Assembly (NCBI RefSeq): GCF_029871235.1
Contig: NZ_SSOM01000083.1
Location: forward strand, 51,311-115,310
Length of the DNA: 64,000 nt
DNA from: Pseudomonas sp. BN411
Lineage (GTDB): Bacteria > Pseudomonadota > Gammaproteobacteria > Pseudomonadales > Pseudomonadaceae
Reading direction: 5' to 3'
Shown: positions 1 to 9,037 of the stretch, piece after piece
How positions within the stretch are numbered: position 1 is the first letter of the stretch
Layout: the number at the start of each line of letters is the position of its first letter
Made by a program: the position numbers and the translations under genes
Notes under the pieces: model-generated
Told to the model about the DNA's origin: nothing
Databases searched by the model: none
The model's input: only the letters and a program-made list of their open reading frames with translations

Positions 1-246
1 GAGAAACTCAATAGAGTCCGGCCCCCAGAAGCGGTAAGTCGGGGAGGGATTGAGATTTGCGTGAATGTAACTAGAGTCATGCCAAGAAAGAGATTCATCT
101 CTCCATCCGGTGTATTCAAGCGGCTGCAAGCCAGCAAGAATAGGATTGGAAGCATAGGATACGAAATGCACCATATGACTAGTGACAGACCGTTCATCGA
201 CAGGAATTACAGGGCTGGGACCGAATGTCTTTGTATGCTTAGTCAT
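1..246 (-). CDS. Aminomethyltransferase-fold O-demethylase (LigM/DesA-like), N-terminal part only
   Basis: Only the first 82 codons are present; the gene runs off the left edge. The start codon is at 246-244 with a purine-rich AAGAGAAA stretch just upstream. The fragment contains Y-T-G-W-R-D-E followed by W-H-D-S-S and a later W-G-P-D-S-I. This pattern is known from the N-terminus of the glycine-cleavage T-protein family, especially the tetrahydrofolate-dependent O-demethylases LigM and DesA that demethylate vanillate and syringate. The family call rests on recall of that pattern; the substrate is inference. It reads in the same direction as the chemoreceptor and envelope cassette to its right, so it may belong to the same acquired catabolic block. 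Confidence 0.6.
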   Translation of the reverse strand, partial: MTKHTKTFGPSPVIPVDERSVTSHMVHFVSYASNPILAGLQPLEYTGWRDESLSWHDSSYIHANLNPSPTYRFWGPDSIEFL

Positions 247-912
247 AAAATTTCTCTTATTTTTTGCCAATAACTAAAGAAAGCCGCAGAACCTACGGGC
301 CGTACGTCTATGTGGTATGGTCTATAACTCAGCACCAATCTATGGGCCGCTTAGAAGTACGATATCCAGCGATGCTCGATATCTCCAATACCTTATTTCC
401 CGCCGCCTCATACCAAAAAGGTATCGGAATCTCTGCATGTTCATACGAAGATAAGAGCAGTGGCCTATTAACTCTGAGGGCCATCCAGTGATAGATGTGC
501 GGAAAGTTTCCGAGTTAGATCCGAGACTTGGCTAAGAACTCTGCTCACTTAGCCTCGCTGTCGAATCTTCGGATAGCACAAAGCATTTGCAGGCCAATAC
601 GGGAAAGGAAGTGCCTTTGACCGGAGCCCCTCAGGCGTTGGATGAATCAGCCGGCTGTCGCCTCATTAAGGAGATCGAGCAGACTATCGCCGGATGAGCG
701 CGAGCTTGCGCGGAACGTCCATAGGCCTGGTCGGCTGAAGAACGCTCCGCTGGTTGATGCTCGATCATCTGCCTCGCTCTAGCTAGGCTGCGCGAAGCTA
801 CGCAAGAGACACTGATCGAGACCGGTCGCCGAAAGGTCACTGCGCTACCCCTCGGTCACGGCTAATGGTTCAGTGGCATTCGGGCGATATAAAACGATGC
901 CCGCCGATCAGA
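247..912. other. Gap without a convincing gene
   Basis: This 666-base stretch lies between the end of the chemoreceptor gene and the start of the LigM-like gene. Open frames of 60-75 codons exist on both strands, but none has a good ribosome binding site, recognisable motif or consistent codon use. It should contain the promoter of the LigM-like gene; I could not pick out a convincing -35/-10 pair. Confidence 0.5.
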
Positions 913-2943
913 TCAGACACGAAATGCGCTTATAAGCTCCTTCAGCCGCGCCACCTGACCAGATAGATAGCGGCTAGCCTGCTCAGTCTGCATGGCACCT
1001 TCAGCAGTAAGTTCGCCGGCCTGATTGATCTCGACGATGTTCATGTCGATATCGTGAGCCACGGCGGTCTGCTGCTCTACGGCGGCGGCGATCTGCTGGT
1101 TCTGATCAACGATCACGCCAACCGCGCTGAGTATGTTATCCAGCGCTTGCTGCACCTGACTCGACTGGCTGACCGTGCTTTCGACCATTTGATGGCTGCC
1201 GTTCATGGCGATCACGGTAGCGCCCACACCACCCTGCAGACGGACGATCATCTGCTCAATCTCCTCGGTGGACTGATGGGTGCGCTTAGCCAGGTTACGC
1301 ACTTCATCGGCCACGACGGCGAAACCACGGCCCTGCTCGCCGGCCCGCGCTGCCTCGATGGCAGCGTTGAGCGCCAGCAGATTGGTCTGCCCAGCGATCT
1401 CCTTGATCACGTCCAGCACCTGGCTGATCGAGGCGCTGTCGGCGGCCAGTTGGTTGATCACACCCACCGACTGGTCGATCTCACTGGCCAGACGCTGGAT
1501 ACTGTCGACCTGCGACCTGACCATGGCACGGCCGCTCACGGTCTCCTCGTTGACGCTCTGTGCGCTACCCACTGCCGCGGCGGCGCTGCGCGCCACCTCC
1601 TGAGCGGTGGCGGACATCTCGTTCATTGCGGTGGCCACCTGCTCGATCTGCCCGCGTTGGGCACTCACTGCCTGGCTGCTCTCACCGGACACCAGTTCGA
1701 CGCGGTCGGCCTGGCGCTCTACCTCAATGACGGTCTGGCCGACCAACTCGATCAGGTCGCGGATCTTCGCCACGGTGCTATTGAACACCGCGCCCAGCTC
1801 GCCCAGCTCGTCGCTGCTTTGCACGTTAACCTGCACCGTCATGTCGCCGCCAGCGACCTGGCCGAGAGTCACAGCAAACCCCTTGAGCGTGGCGAGAGTG
1901 GAAACGTAAAAGCCGCCGTAGAGGTAAACGATGGACAGGAACAGCACCATCAGGGCAACTACGAGTAGGATCATCTGCAGACGCTTCTGCTCCAGGCGGT
2001 GGCTCAGCTCCTGCTCTAGGAAACCAAGCACGCCATCGTTCAGCGCATAGGTCTTGTCGATGGCAGCGCTGGTCTCGTCGTAGAAGCCCATCCAGGGAGT
2101 ATTCAGGCTGTCAGCAGTAAGCAACTGCCCCTCAAGCACCTTGGCGATATCGGTCAAGCTACGGTGGCTGGCTTCGGCAACTCCGCCCAGGGCGCTTTTG
2201 GCCTGGACATTGCCCTCGAGTACGCCCTGCAGCTTGAAACCATATTCAGCATGCAGCTTTTCTAGCTCCAGTAGCAGATCGTCGAGCTTGGTGATGTCGG
2301 AAGCGCCGAGGATGCCCTGGCCCAGGGAGTAGGAGCCGAGGGCACGCCCCTTGCTGATGGCACGCGTTACCGGCTGGCTTGTGCTGGTTAATAGCTCGCT
2401 GATCTGGCGTACGCTCAGATCACCGTCCTGACTGAGTCCGGACTCACTGGCAATGAGCTTGATGAACAACTCGGAGTTATCCAGCGCCTTGGTCACCAAG
2501 CTGGCCTTGCTGCGCAGGGATGATTCTGCTGCTACCGCGTCCAGAGTGGTCTTGATTACCTCACGCTGGTCATTGAACTCCTCGGTTTCCTGAGCATCGC
2601 TGCTAGGGGGTTCGAGCGCGCCCAAGGTCTCAGCGATGCCCTTCTCCAATGGAGTGATCAAGGCGATGATCGTCGGCGCGTGATCTGACTCGGCGAGCAC
2701 AGCATTGATCTCGTAGAGGTCGCTGAGACGCTCCAGCTGTTGGCGCAGCTGCTGGCCCTGCTTGAGCAGCGCCAGGCTCTGCAGCTCGGTACGCGTATCG
2801 ACGAAAGCGTCATAGGACTCGCGCACCAGTAGATAGTTGGTGACCAGCATGGGCAGGAAGAACAGCACACTGATCAGACTGAACTTCATGCCGAAGCTCA
2901 TGCGGTTCATCAGGTTGATGGCAGGGTACAACACGCTATTCAC
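913..2943 (-). CDS. Methyl-accepting chemotaxis protein
   Basis: This 676-aa transmembrane chemoreceptor signals to the CheA/CheW array. I chose a GTG start at 2943 because AGGAG lies seven bases upstream; the longer upstream frame has no such site. A first membrane helix lies at about residues 20-39. An all-helical periplasmic sensing region of about 280 residues follows, then a second helix at about 324-345, a HAMP linker, and the signalling domain. The strictly conserved hairpin tip ([21 protein letters not shown]) is at about residues 511-531. There is no C-terminal CheR/CheB-tethering pentapeptide. The sensor domain is not one I can name. It is the second gene after the envelope cassette, so the ligand may be the cassette's substrate; that is inference. 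Confidence 0.95.
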   Translation of the reverse strand: MNSVLYPAINLMNRMSFGMKFSLISVLFFLPMLVTNYLLVRESYDAFVDTRTELQSLALLKQGQQLRQQLERLSDLYEINAVLAESDHAPTIIALITPLEKGIAETLGALEPPSSDAQETEEFNDQREVIKTTLDAVAAESSLRSKASLVTKALDNSELFIKLIASESGLSQDGDLSVRQISELLTSTSQPVTRAISKGRALGSYSLGQGILGASDITKLDDLLLELEKLHAEYGFKLQGVLEGNVQAKSALGGVAEASHRSLTDIAKVLEGQLLTADSLNTPWMGFYDETSAAIDKTYALNDGVLGFLEQELSHRLEQKRLQMILLVVALMVLFLSIVYLYGGFYVSTLATLKGFAVTLGQVAGGDMTVQVNVQSSDELGELGAVFNSTVAKIRDLIELVGQTVIEVERQADRVELVSGESSQAVSAQRGQIEQVATAMNEMSATAQEVARSAAAAVGSAQSVNEETVSGRAMVRSQVDSIQRLASEIDQSVGVINQLAADSASISQVLDVIKEIAGQTNLLALNAAIEAARAGEQGRGFAVVADEVRNLAKRTHQSTEEIEQMIVRLQGGVGATVIAMNGSHQMVESTVSQSSQVQQALDNILSAVGVIVDQNQQIAAAVEQQTAVAHDIDMNIVEINQAGELTAEGAMQTEQASRYLSGQVARLKELISAFRV

Positions 2944-3032
2944 TAGACGTCTCCTGTTGCCGTGATTGTTGTACGCCAAGCGGCAGTCGACTGACCTGTG
3001 GATACGGCAAGGCAGCGGTATTTTGCTTCTAG

Positions 3033-3058
3033 GGATCGGCTGAAAGGCCGCGTCTTTC
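3033..3058 (-). promoter_or_regulatory. Weak candidate sigma-28 (FliA) promoter for the chemoreceptor
   Basis: On the minus strand GAAA (3058-3055) is followed after 14 bases by GCCGATCC (3040-3033). This resembles the motility sigma factor consensus TAAA-N15-GCCGATAA but is off by one in spacing and imperfect in both halves. It lies about 90 bases upstream of the chemoreceptor start, and chemoreceptor genes are often FliA-dependent. Confidence 0.25.
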
Positions 3059-3109
3059 TGGCGGACTTCAGCATCCATTAGCCGGGAGAAATGTCGATGC
3101 TATGGCAAC

Positions 3110-3850
3110 TCAAGGAGCGGTTTGTCCGGCCAACTCATCGAGCTTTGCGATGACCGATCCTAGGTAAAACGCCGCGCTCCCGGACACCGCCTTGTAGTTG
3201 TTACCGAGCAGATGACCACGGGCGAAACGGAACACACGATGCTGGTCAGTCAGAACCTTGGCATGCTCAGGCAGCTGCACTTTCAGCGCCTCGAACAGTT
3301 CATTGATTCGCTGGTCCTTGGCCTCGGCATCTTGAGCCTCATAGGCCACCGAGTACTCACCGACCACTCGCGTGATGCGAGCCTGATTAGAGATCAACAA
3401 ATCGCCAATGCGCTCGCTCAACTCCCGCAGCATCAAGCGAGCTTGGGAGAGCTCGGGGCTCGCGTCTGCATAAGCACTGGCAACAGCTTTCTTCATCTCG
3501 GCATCTGCATCCATCAGGCCTATGAGAAGGTCCGGATAGCTGACCGAATGATCCGTGGCTCCAGATTCCAGTTGGGGAAGGAGCGCGCTCATCTCCGCGA
3601 CGGGGCGCTGCAGCGATTGCGGATAACCCAACGCCTCCACCAATTGTTGTAGGTCCTGGTAGCTCTTCTGATAGGCATCAAGACTACGCGGATCGCTCAA
3701 ACGATTTTCGGCCCCGTAGTAGATCAGGGCATGGGTGGCGATTAGCAGTGACGACGAACGGACCTTTTGGTACAGGGCCTGCGTATTCGCCTGCGCGCAT
3801 GCAATGGCAGGCACGATGAGAATCAGAAGAACAGCAATGCAAATCCGCAT
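3110..3850 (-). CDS. Periplasmic all-helical protein of unknown function
   Basis: The 246-aa product starts with a clear signal peptide (MRICIAVLLILIVPAIACAQA, cleavage after about residue 21) and has no other membrane segment. The mature part is predicted to be almost entirely alpha-helical and has no cysteine pair or catalytic motif I recognise. The start is uncertain: ATG at 3850 (GGGGTGG ten bases upstream) gives a compact signal peptide, while ATG at 3901 (AAAGG ten bases upstream) would add 17 residues. It lies about 165 bases upstream of the chemoreceptor gene on the same strand and after the terminator of the envelope cassette. It could be a binding-protein partner for the chemoreceptor or an accessory to the cassette; neither is shown. 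Confidence 0.75.
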   Translation of the reverse strand: MRICIAVLLILIVPAIACAQANTQALYQKVRSSSLLIATHALIYYGAENRLSDPRSLDAYQKSYQDLQQLVEALGYPQSLQRPVAEMSALLPQLESGATDHSVSYPDLLIGLMDADAEMKKAVASAYADASPELSQARLMLRELSERIGDLLISNQARITRVVGEYSVAYEAQDAEAKDQRINELFEALKVQLPEHAKVLTDQHRVFRFARGHLLGNNYKAVSGSAAFYLGSVIAKLDELAGQTAP

Positions 3851-3970
3851 AGGGTGAATACCACCCCGTTTTGGAGGGGGCAGAGTATTGGTGCGATCCA
3901 TGTCAGGCGGGCCTTTCTTGTTTTTTATTGTGGGCGACGTGTCGTCAGAACGAGAGGATGACGCGGTTTG

Positions 3971-4014
3971 AAAAGCCCGCAGCGCGCGTCCATCCACCTC
4001 ACTCGCGCTGCGGG
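3971..4014 (-). terminator. Rho-independent terminator after the island RND gene
   Basis: Perfect 11-bp arms CCCGCAGCGCG (3976-3986) and CGCGCTGCGGG (4004-4014) form a hairpin. Read on the minus strand it is followed by CTTTTC. It starts six bases after the RND stop codon, so the four-gene cassette probably ends here and the next two genes form a separate unit. Confidence 0.75.
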
Positions 4015-4020
4015 AAACGT

Positions 4021-6441
4021 TTAGCTCCTTGCCTTGCTGACCTCGTCAGGCGCTTTATCGAAGAGCTTCCTGGGGAGTAGGAAATGAGCTAAGGCTGGCA
4101 ACAGAATCAAGGCTCCAAGCATGTTCACCACGAACATGAAAGCCAGCAATATGCCCATGTCTGCCTGGAACTTGATGGGCGAGAAGACCCAAGTTGCCAC
4201 TGCAGCCGCGAGTGTGACACCTGTGAGCATCACCACCTTCCCGGTGAACAGCAGGGATCGGTAATAGGCCAGTGAAAGCGAGTCCCCAGCACGCAGCCTT
4301 GTCAGGGTTACGCTCAGTACATACAGGGCATAGTCGATCCCGATCCCTACGCCCAGTGCGATCACTGGAAGCGTCGCAACCTTCACCCCCATGCCAAGGC
4401 CAACCATAAGCGCCTCACATAGAATCGAGGTGAGTACCAAAGGCAGCACCGCGGTTAGTACCGCACGCCAAGAGCGGAAGGTCACCCAGCAAAGAATGAT
4501 CACTGCCCCATAGACCCAGAAGAGCATTTCTCGCATCGCCTTTTTCACGACGATATTGGTTGCGGCCTCGATACCCGCGCTCCCAGCCGCCAGCATGAAC
4601 TTCGCATTGCCGAGATCGTTTTCAGCGATGAAGGACTCAGTGGCATCTACGACCCGAGTCAAGGTGTCCGCCTTGTGGTCGGTCAGGTAGACGTACAGCG
4701 ACAACAGCGAGCAGTCCTGGTTGAAGAGCTCACGAGACGCACGCCCCTGAACCGTCCCCAAAGCGCTGTCATTGGGAATCAGTTCGTACCATTTGTAGCT
4801 GCCTTCGTTGTAGCCGGAGGTGGCAATCTTGCTGAACGATGCCATGGAGTTGGTGGACTCAACGCCCGGGAGCTGCTCCAGTTTCCAGGCCAGTGCATCG
4901 ACAGCGGACAGTGTCGAGTAATGAGTGCATTGGTCCTCGCCCGTCTTGATCATCACCACAAAGATGTCCGTACTGGCAGCATAATTTTGGGTCATGAACG
5001 CTGCATCACGGTTGTAGCGTGAATCGGAACGAAGCTCCGGTGCACCCGGGTCCAAGTCCCCCACTTTCAGATTGAGACTGACGACGAAGCCGAATACCGC
5101 CAAACAGAAACCCAGTATGCACACTGGAGTAGCCCAGGACCGACGAGTGAACAGATCCAGGAAAGCCCAGACCGGATGCTTGCTCTTCGAAGTCAGTTCC
5201 TCGCTCTCGGCCGCAAGGCTGCGTGCGGCAGCCTTCTTGCTCACTCCGATGTAGCTGAGCAGCACTGGCAGCAGGATGAGGTTGGTGAAAATAAGGACCG
5301 CGACACCGATGCTTGCGGTAATGGCCAGATCCTGAATTACCTGAATCTGGATGACGATGAGCACTGCAAATCCAACGGCATCACAAAGCAATGCGGTAAG
5401 ACCCGCGGCAAACAACCGGCGGAAGGTGTAGCGCGCTGCGATGATGCGATGTAGGCCGCGGCCAATATCCTGCATGATGCCATTCATTTTCTGCGCGCCA
5501 TGGCTCATGCCAATGGCGAACACCAGGAACGGCACCAGAATCGAGTAAGGATCCAGTTCATAGCCTAGGATGGTGAGCAGCCCCAACTGCCACAGCACCG
5601 CAATCAATGAGCACGACACGACAATCAGCGTGCTGCGCACGCAGCGGGTGTACCAGTAAAGGATAACGATGGTGATGGCCACAGCGACGACGAAGAACAT
5701 CATCACCTGCGTAAGACCTTCGATCAGGTCACCAAGAATCTTGGTGAACCCGGTGATGTGAATCTGGATATCGTCGGTCTGATATTTTGCGCGGATCTCC
5801 TCTAGCTGCCGAGAGAACTGGCCGTAATCAAGGGGCTTTCCGGTTTCCGGATTGATGTCCAAGAGCGGTACATAGATCACGCTGGACTTGAAGTTGCCAG
5901 CCACCAACTGACCGATTTCCCCCGACCGCGCTACGTTCTGACGGATCTGTTCCAGACTCTCGGGCGAACCATCGTAAGTCGCAGGAATAACAGTATCGCC
6001 GTCAAGCCCGTCTTCGGTCACCGCCAGCCAACGAGTGCTAGGCGTCCACAGCGACTTCATGTAGGGCTTCTCGACGCCCGGCAGCAGATAGATTTCGTCG
6101 TTGATCTTGGCCAACGTATCGAGATAGGTCTTGTCGAAGATGCTGTCTTTCTTTGTGGAGATCGCGACTCGAATAGAGTTGCCAATCCCACTCAGGTCCT
6201 TGCGGTTCTCCAGGAAATTGACCACATAGGGATGGTTGGTCGGAATGGCCTTTTCGAAGCTGGCATTCAGCCGGATACCCAATGCCTGGTACGCCAAGAG
6301 AGCAGTTGCCAGCGCGCACAGCAGGATCACCAGCAGTCGATGATTGAAAATGGCTCGCTCAACGAGGCCGCCTGACTTGGTGTCAAAGTCCTCAAGGGAC
6401 GCCACTATGTCTTTATTTTGTGCAGCGATATCAATGGTCAC
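4021..6441 (-). CDS. RND-superfamily inner-membrane transporter (MmpL type), island cassette
   Basis: The 806-aa protein has the duplicated RND layout: one N-terminal membrane helix (about residues 33-52), a large periplasmic loop, five to six helices, then the same pattern again. The conserved acidic segment GVGIGIDYALYVLS lies at about residues 694-707, and LVPFLVFAIGMSHG sits in the first helical block. It belongs to the 'predicted exporters of the RND superfamily' group (COG1033-like), not to the AcrB drug pumps, and has no linked adaptor (MFP) gene. The start is GTG at 6441 with AGGGG six bases upstream. It is clearly paralogous to the protein at 39892-42267, sharing for example the SFEK-x-IP-x-xHPY segment. 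The likely job is proton-driven movement of a lipid or hydrophobic compound; the substrate is unknown. Confidence 0.92.
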   Translation of the reverse strand: MTIDIAAQNKDIVASLEDFDTKSGGLVERAIFNHRLLVILLCALATALLAYQALGIRLNASFEKAIPTNHPYVVNFLENRKDLSGIGNSIRVAISTKKDSIFDKTYLDTLAKINDEIYLLPGVEKPYMKSLWTPSTRWLAVTEDGLDGDTVIPATYDGSPESLEQIRQNVARSGEIGQLVAGNFKSSVIYVPLLDINPETGKPLDYGQFSRQLEEIRAKYQTDDIQIHITGFTKILGDLIEGLTQVMMFFVVAVAITIVILYWYTRCVRSTLIVVSCSLIAVLWQLGLLTILGYELDPYSILVPFLVFAIGMSHGAQKMNGIMQDIGRGLHRIIAARYTFRRLFAAGLTALLCDAVGFAVLIVIQIQVIQDLAITASIGVAVLIFTNLILLPVLLSYIGVSKKAAARSLAAESEELTSKSKHPVWAFLDLFTRRSWATPVCILGFCLAVFGFVVSLNLKVGDLDPGAPELRSDSRYNRDAAFMTQNYAASTDIFVVMIKTGEDQCTHYSTLSAVDALAWKLEQLPGVESTNSMASFSKIATSGYNEGSYKWYELIPNDSALGTVQGRASRELFNQDCSLLSLYVYLTDHKADTLTRVVDATESFIAENDLGNAKFMLAAGSAGIEAATNIVVKKAMREMLFWVYGAVIILCWVTFRSWRAVLTAVLPLVLTSILCEALMVGLGMGVKVATLPVIALGVGIGIDYALYVLSVTLTRLRAGDSLSLAYYRSLLFTGKVVMLTGVTLAAAVATWVFSPIKFQADMGILLAFMFVVNMLGALILLPALAHFLLPRKLFDKAPDEVSKARS

Positions 6442-6497
6442 GGGATGCCCCTAATCTGACGAAGTGAATGACCGTGTATGGCGGAGACGATGCCGCC

Positions 6498-7595
6498 TCA
6501 CTCGGCGGCGGCCCCTTGGTCGAGCGGGGCCCGCTCCAAACCATGCAATCCCACGGCTGACAGTTCGCCCGCCGGCGTTTCGGTAATGTCAGAAACAGAA
6601 CCTGCGCCGCGCCACGGCAGCGTTTCAAAACTGGCGCCCCCTCCCCTATTGGTGAACACCTCGCCCGCCTGGCTGGCAAGCAGCAAGCTGCCGTCGCGCC
6701 TCTGCGCGGCCGAGGAGATAGCTGCGTCAGTTTTAATACTCACCTTCTGCCAACTTTCCCCGTTGTTACGGGAGAGGTAGGCGTTGCCACGCAGTCCGTA
6801 GATCAGGACATCGCCGGCGCCGGTTGACAGGGCTCCGAAGAAACTCCCCTCATAGGGAGATTCCATCGTCGCGAATGTTTCCCCTCCGTCTAAAGAGCGC
6901 AGCAAAAGCCCGCGTTCTCCGACAATGAAGATGTTCTTCCCGTTGGCTGTAATGCCATTGAGGTGCAGGCTTGAGTCGTTGGAGAGGTGCTGCGCCCATG
7001 GCAGCCAGGTCTTCCCACCATCACGGGTCATGAAGATCAACCCATAGGCGCCGGTGATAAAGCCGGTGGATTGGTCGATGAACGCCAGGTCCAAGAAAGG
7101 TTTGTCAGGGCCGTCAGCGACCAGCCACTCGGCATTCTTGATCGCCTGGCCGTTACCACTCTGCTTGGCCTGTTCCATCATCAACTCGGCAGCACGAATG
7201 CCGTCCAGTTGCCGGGTCCAGGTTTCTCCGCCGTCCGCACTGTGCAACACAATGCCAAGATGCCCGACGGCCCATCCTTGATCCGCGTTGACAAACTGGA
7301 CTGCGGTCAAAGTTACGCTCACCGGCGATGAAGCTTGTCGCCAGTTCTGCCCGGCGTCGTCGGAGAGCAGGATGATTCCGCGCTCACCTACCGCTACCAA
7401 TCGATTACCAGCATGAGTAATTGAAAGCAGAACCGATCTCTGTGCTTTGGCACTGATGGTTGACGATTCCTTGAGCACACGCAGGGGTTCAGCAGCGACA
7501 ACAGGCATGGTCTGCATGGCGGCCTGCATCACTACTGTGGCGACCATGAGAATCCTCAGCCTGAACTGCATGGACGAGAGAATCCGGTTAGCCAT
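6498..7595 (-). CDS. YCF48/HCF136-type secreted beta-propeller, island cassette
   Basis: The 365-aa product has an N-terminal hydrophobic signal segment (residues about 9-35, ending near VVAAEP) and then repeated Asp-box units: SDDAGQNW, SADGGETW, TRDGGKTW, SLDGGETF and SRNNGESW. This is the pattern of the YCF48 photosystem-II-assembly-like beta-propeller family, which in non-photosynthetic bacteria is found next to DUF1302/DUF1329 and RND genes. I chose the ATG at 7595 (GGAG five bases upstream) over an upstream ATG at 7619. The gene lies 56 bases before the RND gene. A propeller in the periplasm could act as a docking platform between inner- and outer-membrane parts; that role is inference. 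Confidence 0.9.
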   Translation of the reverse strand: MANRILSSMQFRLRILMVATVVMQAAMQTMPVVAAEPLRVLKESSTISAKAQRSVLLSITHAGNRLVAVGERGIILLSDDAGQNWRQASSPVSVTLTAVQFVNADQGWAVGHLGIVLHSADGGETWTRQLDGIRAAELMMEQAKQSGNGQAIKNAEWLVADGPDKPFLDLAFIDQSTGFITGAYGLIFMTRDGGKTWLPWAQHLSNDSSLHLNGITANGKNIFIVGERGLLLRSLDGGETFATMESPYEGSFFGALSTGAGDVLIYGLRGNAYLSRNNGESWQKVSIKTDAAISSAAQRRDGSLLLASQAGEVFTNRGGGASFETLPWRGAGSVSDITETPAGELSAVGLHGLERAPLDQGAAAE

Positions 7596-7628
7596 ATTCA
7601 CTCCAACAGCAAAAAACATTCATAAGCA

Positions 7629-7657
7629 GGCCTGGAGCGACGTATGTCGCCCCGGCC
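7629..7657 (-). terminator. Imperfect hairpin between DUF1329 and YCF48 genes (possible attenuator)
   Basis: On the + strand GGCCTGGAGCGAC (7629-7641) pairs imperfectly with GTCGCCCCGGCC (7646-7657) around a GTAT loop. There is no T-tract after it, so full termination is doubtful. A strong terminator occupies the equivalent place in the second cassette (43535-43559). Confidence 0.4.
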
Positions 7658-7670
7658 CCATTAGCGAGAA

Positions 7671-9029
7671 TCAACGAGAGCTTTCGCTGGCCATTGCATC
7701 CGGAGTGAAAGCGGATGGCGGGAGTCGATCCGTGCGTTTGTAATGGAACTTGGAGTCGTTGGACGACATGCCATAAACGTAGGCGCCGGTTTCGATGTTG
7801 TAGAGCCCCCACGCAAACTGAGTGGTCAATGCGGGGAGATCCGGAGCCAAGTAAGGAAGAGACCATTGCTGGCGGATGAGTTTACCCTGCGCGTCATAAC
7901 CGTCGACCAGGATGATTTGCCAGGAGTCCTCATCAATGTAGTAAGTGCGACGTGGAACCACGTGGCGCTGGCCAGCTTTAAGCGTCGCCTCAACCACCCA
8001 CATGCGGTGTTTCTCCCAACGCACATGATCAGGATTGAGGAAGTTCGGGCTCATCAACTCGTCACTCGAAACCAACTGAGACTTATTAGAGTTATAGGGC
8101 ACGAACATCTCTTTCTTGCCGACGATCTTCAGGTCATGTTTATTGGACGGGCCGAACATCATGAACGCTTCGTCGAAGAAGCTGACGCCAGACACTACGA
8201 AGTTTGGCGTATCGTAGGCCACGTTAGGCAGTCGGCGCACGCGACGCTGACCGACCAGATACTGCCAACTGGCACGTGCGTCTTGATTGGTGTTGTAGAA
8301 GATCATCAAACCTTCGCCGTTCTTCGAGGACGGCCGCTCAGTAATGATCTTGCCCTGATAATAGTTTCCATCGAACTTTTCCAGACTGCTTTCCTGGAAA
8401 TAGTAGGGATATTGGAAATAATAAGGAGTAGTGGTGGCCAATACCTTCTTGCCACCGGCTGTCATAAGCCAACTGCTGATGTAGCTATTGAATGAGTCAC
8501 CACCATTCCAAGACAGTCGGTGGTTCCACATGACCTCGGCACCGTTCTTCGGAATGGGGAAAGGAATACCACCGAAAGCGCCAGTTACGTTCTCGGTCTT
8601 CTCATCAACTTGAGCACGGGTTGCGTTGCTGAAGGTGTTGTCATACACCCATTGCGGGGCCGCAACGGTGCGATGGCTCGGATAGATATCCAGACGGTAG
8701 TCTGGATATTTCTTCAGCATGACTTTGGTGCCCTCGGCCAGTTGATCCGCATACTGGTCCGCATTCGCGGCCGTGATGCTCAGCACCGGTTTTTCGGAGG
8801 CAAAGGGGTCCGTGCGTTTGTCGCCTTGCTTGTAGTCGGCTGGAGCTTTTGTGTAACCACCATCCCATGCTGGGATGCTGTTGTCGGCATTGCCTGCACG
8901 CTCCGCACCAAGCGGAGTCAGCGTCGTTTTCAGTTTGCCAGCCTCATCCGCTGATATAGCCGCCTGGGTCATCTGTGCGCTGAAAAGCGCGCAGGCCAAG
9001 AGAGAAATCTTCAGGATCTTGTTGTTCAT
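7671..9029 (-). CDS. DUF1329 periplasmic protein (LolA/LolB-like family), island cassette
   Basis: The 452-aa protein has a signal peptide (residues 1 to about 23, ending TQAA) and the typical DUF1329 features: AGKLKTTLTPLGAERAGN near the N-terminus, PAWDGGYTKAP, AAPQWVYDNT, and VGQRRVRRLPNVAYDTP in the middle. As I recall, DUF1329 (PF07044) is grouped with LolA/LolB-type lipoprotein carriers, suggesting a hydrophobic cavity that ferries a lipid-like ligand across the periplasm. The ATG at 9029 has GAGG six bases upstream. It is followed eight bases upstream by the end of the DUF1302 gene, so the two are co-transcribed. Its paralogue is at 43577-44944. Confidence 0.93.
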   Translation of the reverse strand: MNNKILKISLLACALFSAQMTQAAISADEAGKLKTTLTPLGAERAGNADNSIPAWDGGYTKAPADYKQGDKRTDPFASEKPVLSITAANADQYADQLAEGTKVMLKKYPDYRLDIYPSHRTVAAPQWVYDNTFSNATRAQVDEKTENVTGAFGGIPFPIPKNGAEVMWNHRLSWNGGDSFNSYISSWLMTAGGKKVLATTTPYYFQYPYYFQESSLEKFDGNYYQGKIITERPSSKNGEGLMIFYNTNQDARASWQYLVGQRRVRRLPNVAYDTPNFVVSGVSFFDEAFMMFGPSNKHDLKIVGKKEMFVPYNSNKSQLVSSDELMSPNFLNPDHVRWEKHRMWVVEATLKAGQRHVVPRRTYYIDEDSWQIILVDGYDAQGKLIRQQWSLPYLAPDLPALTTQFAWGLYNIETGAYVYGMSSNDSKFHYKRTDRLPPSAFTPDAMASESSR

Positions 9030-9037
9030 GATCGGCC

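Noticed and set aside
264..491. 75-codon + strand frame in the left gap
   Set aside because: It has no ribosome binding site, no motif, and codon use unlike coding sequence.
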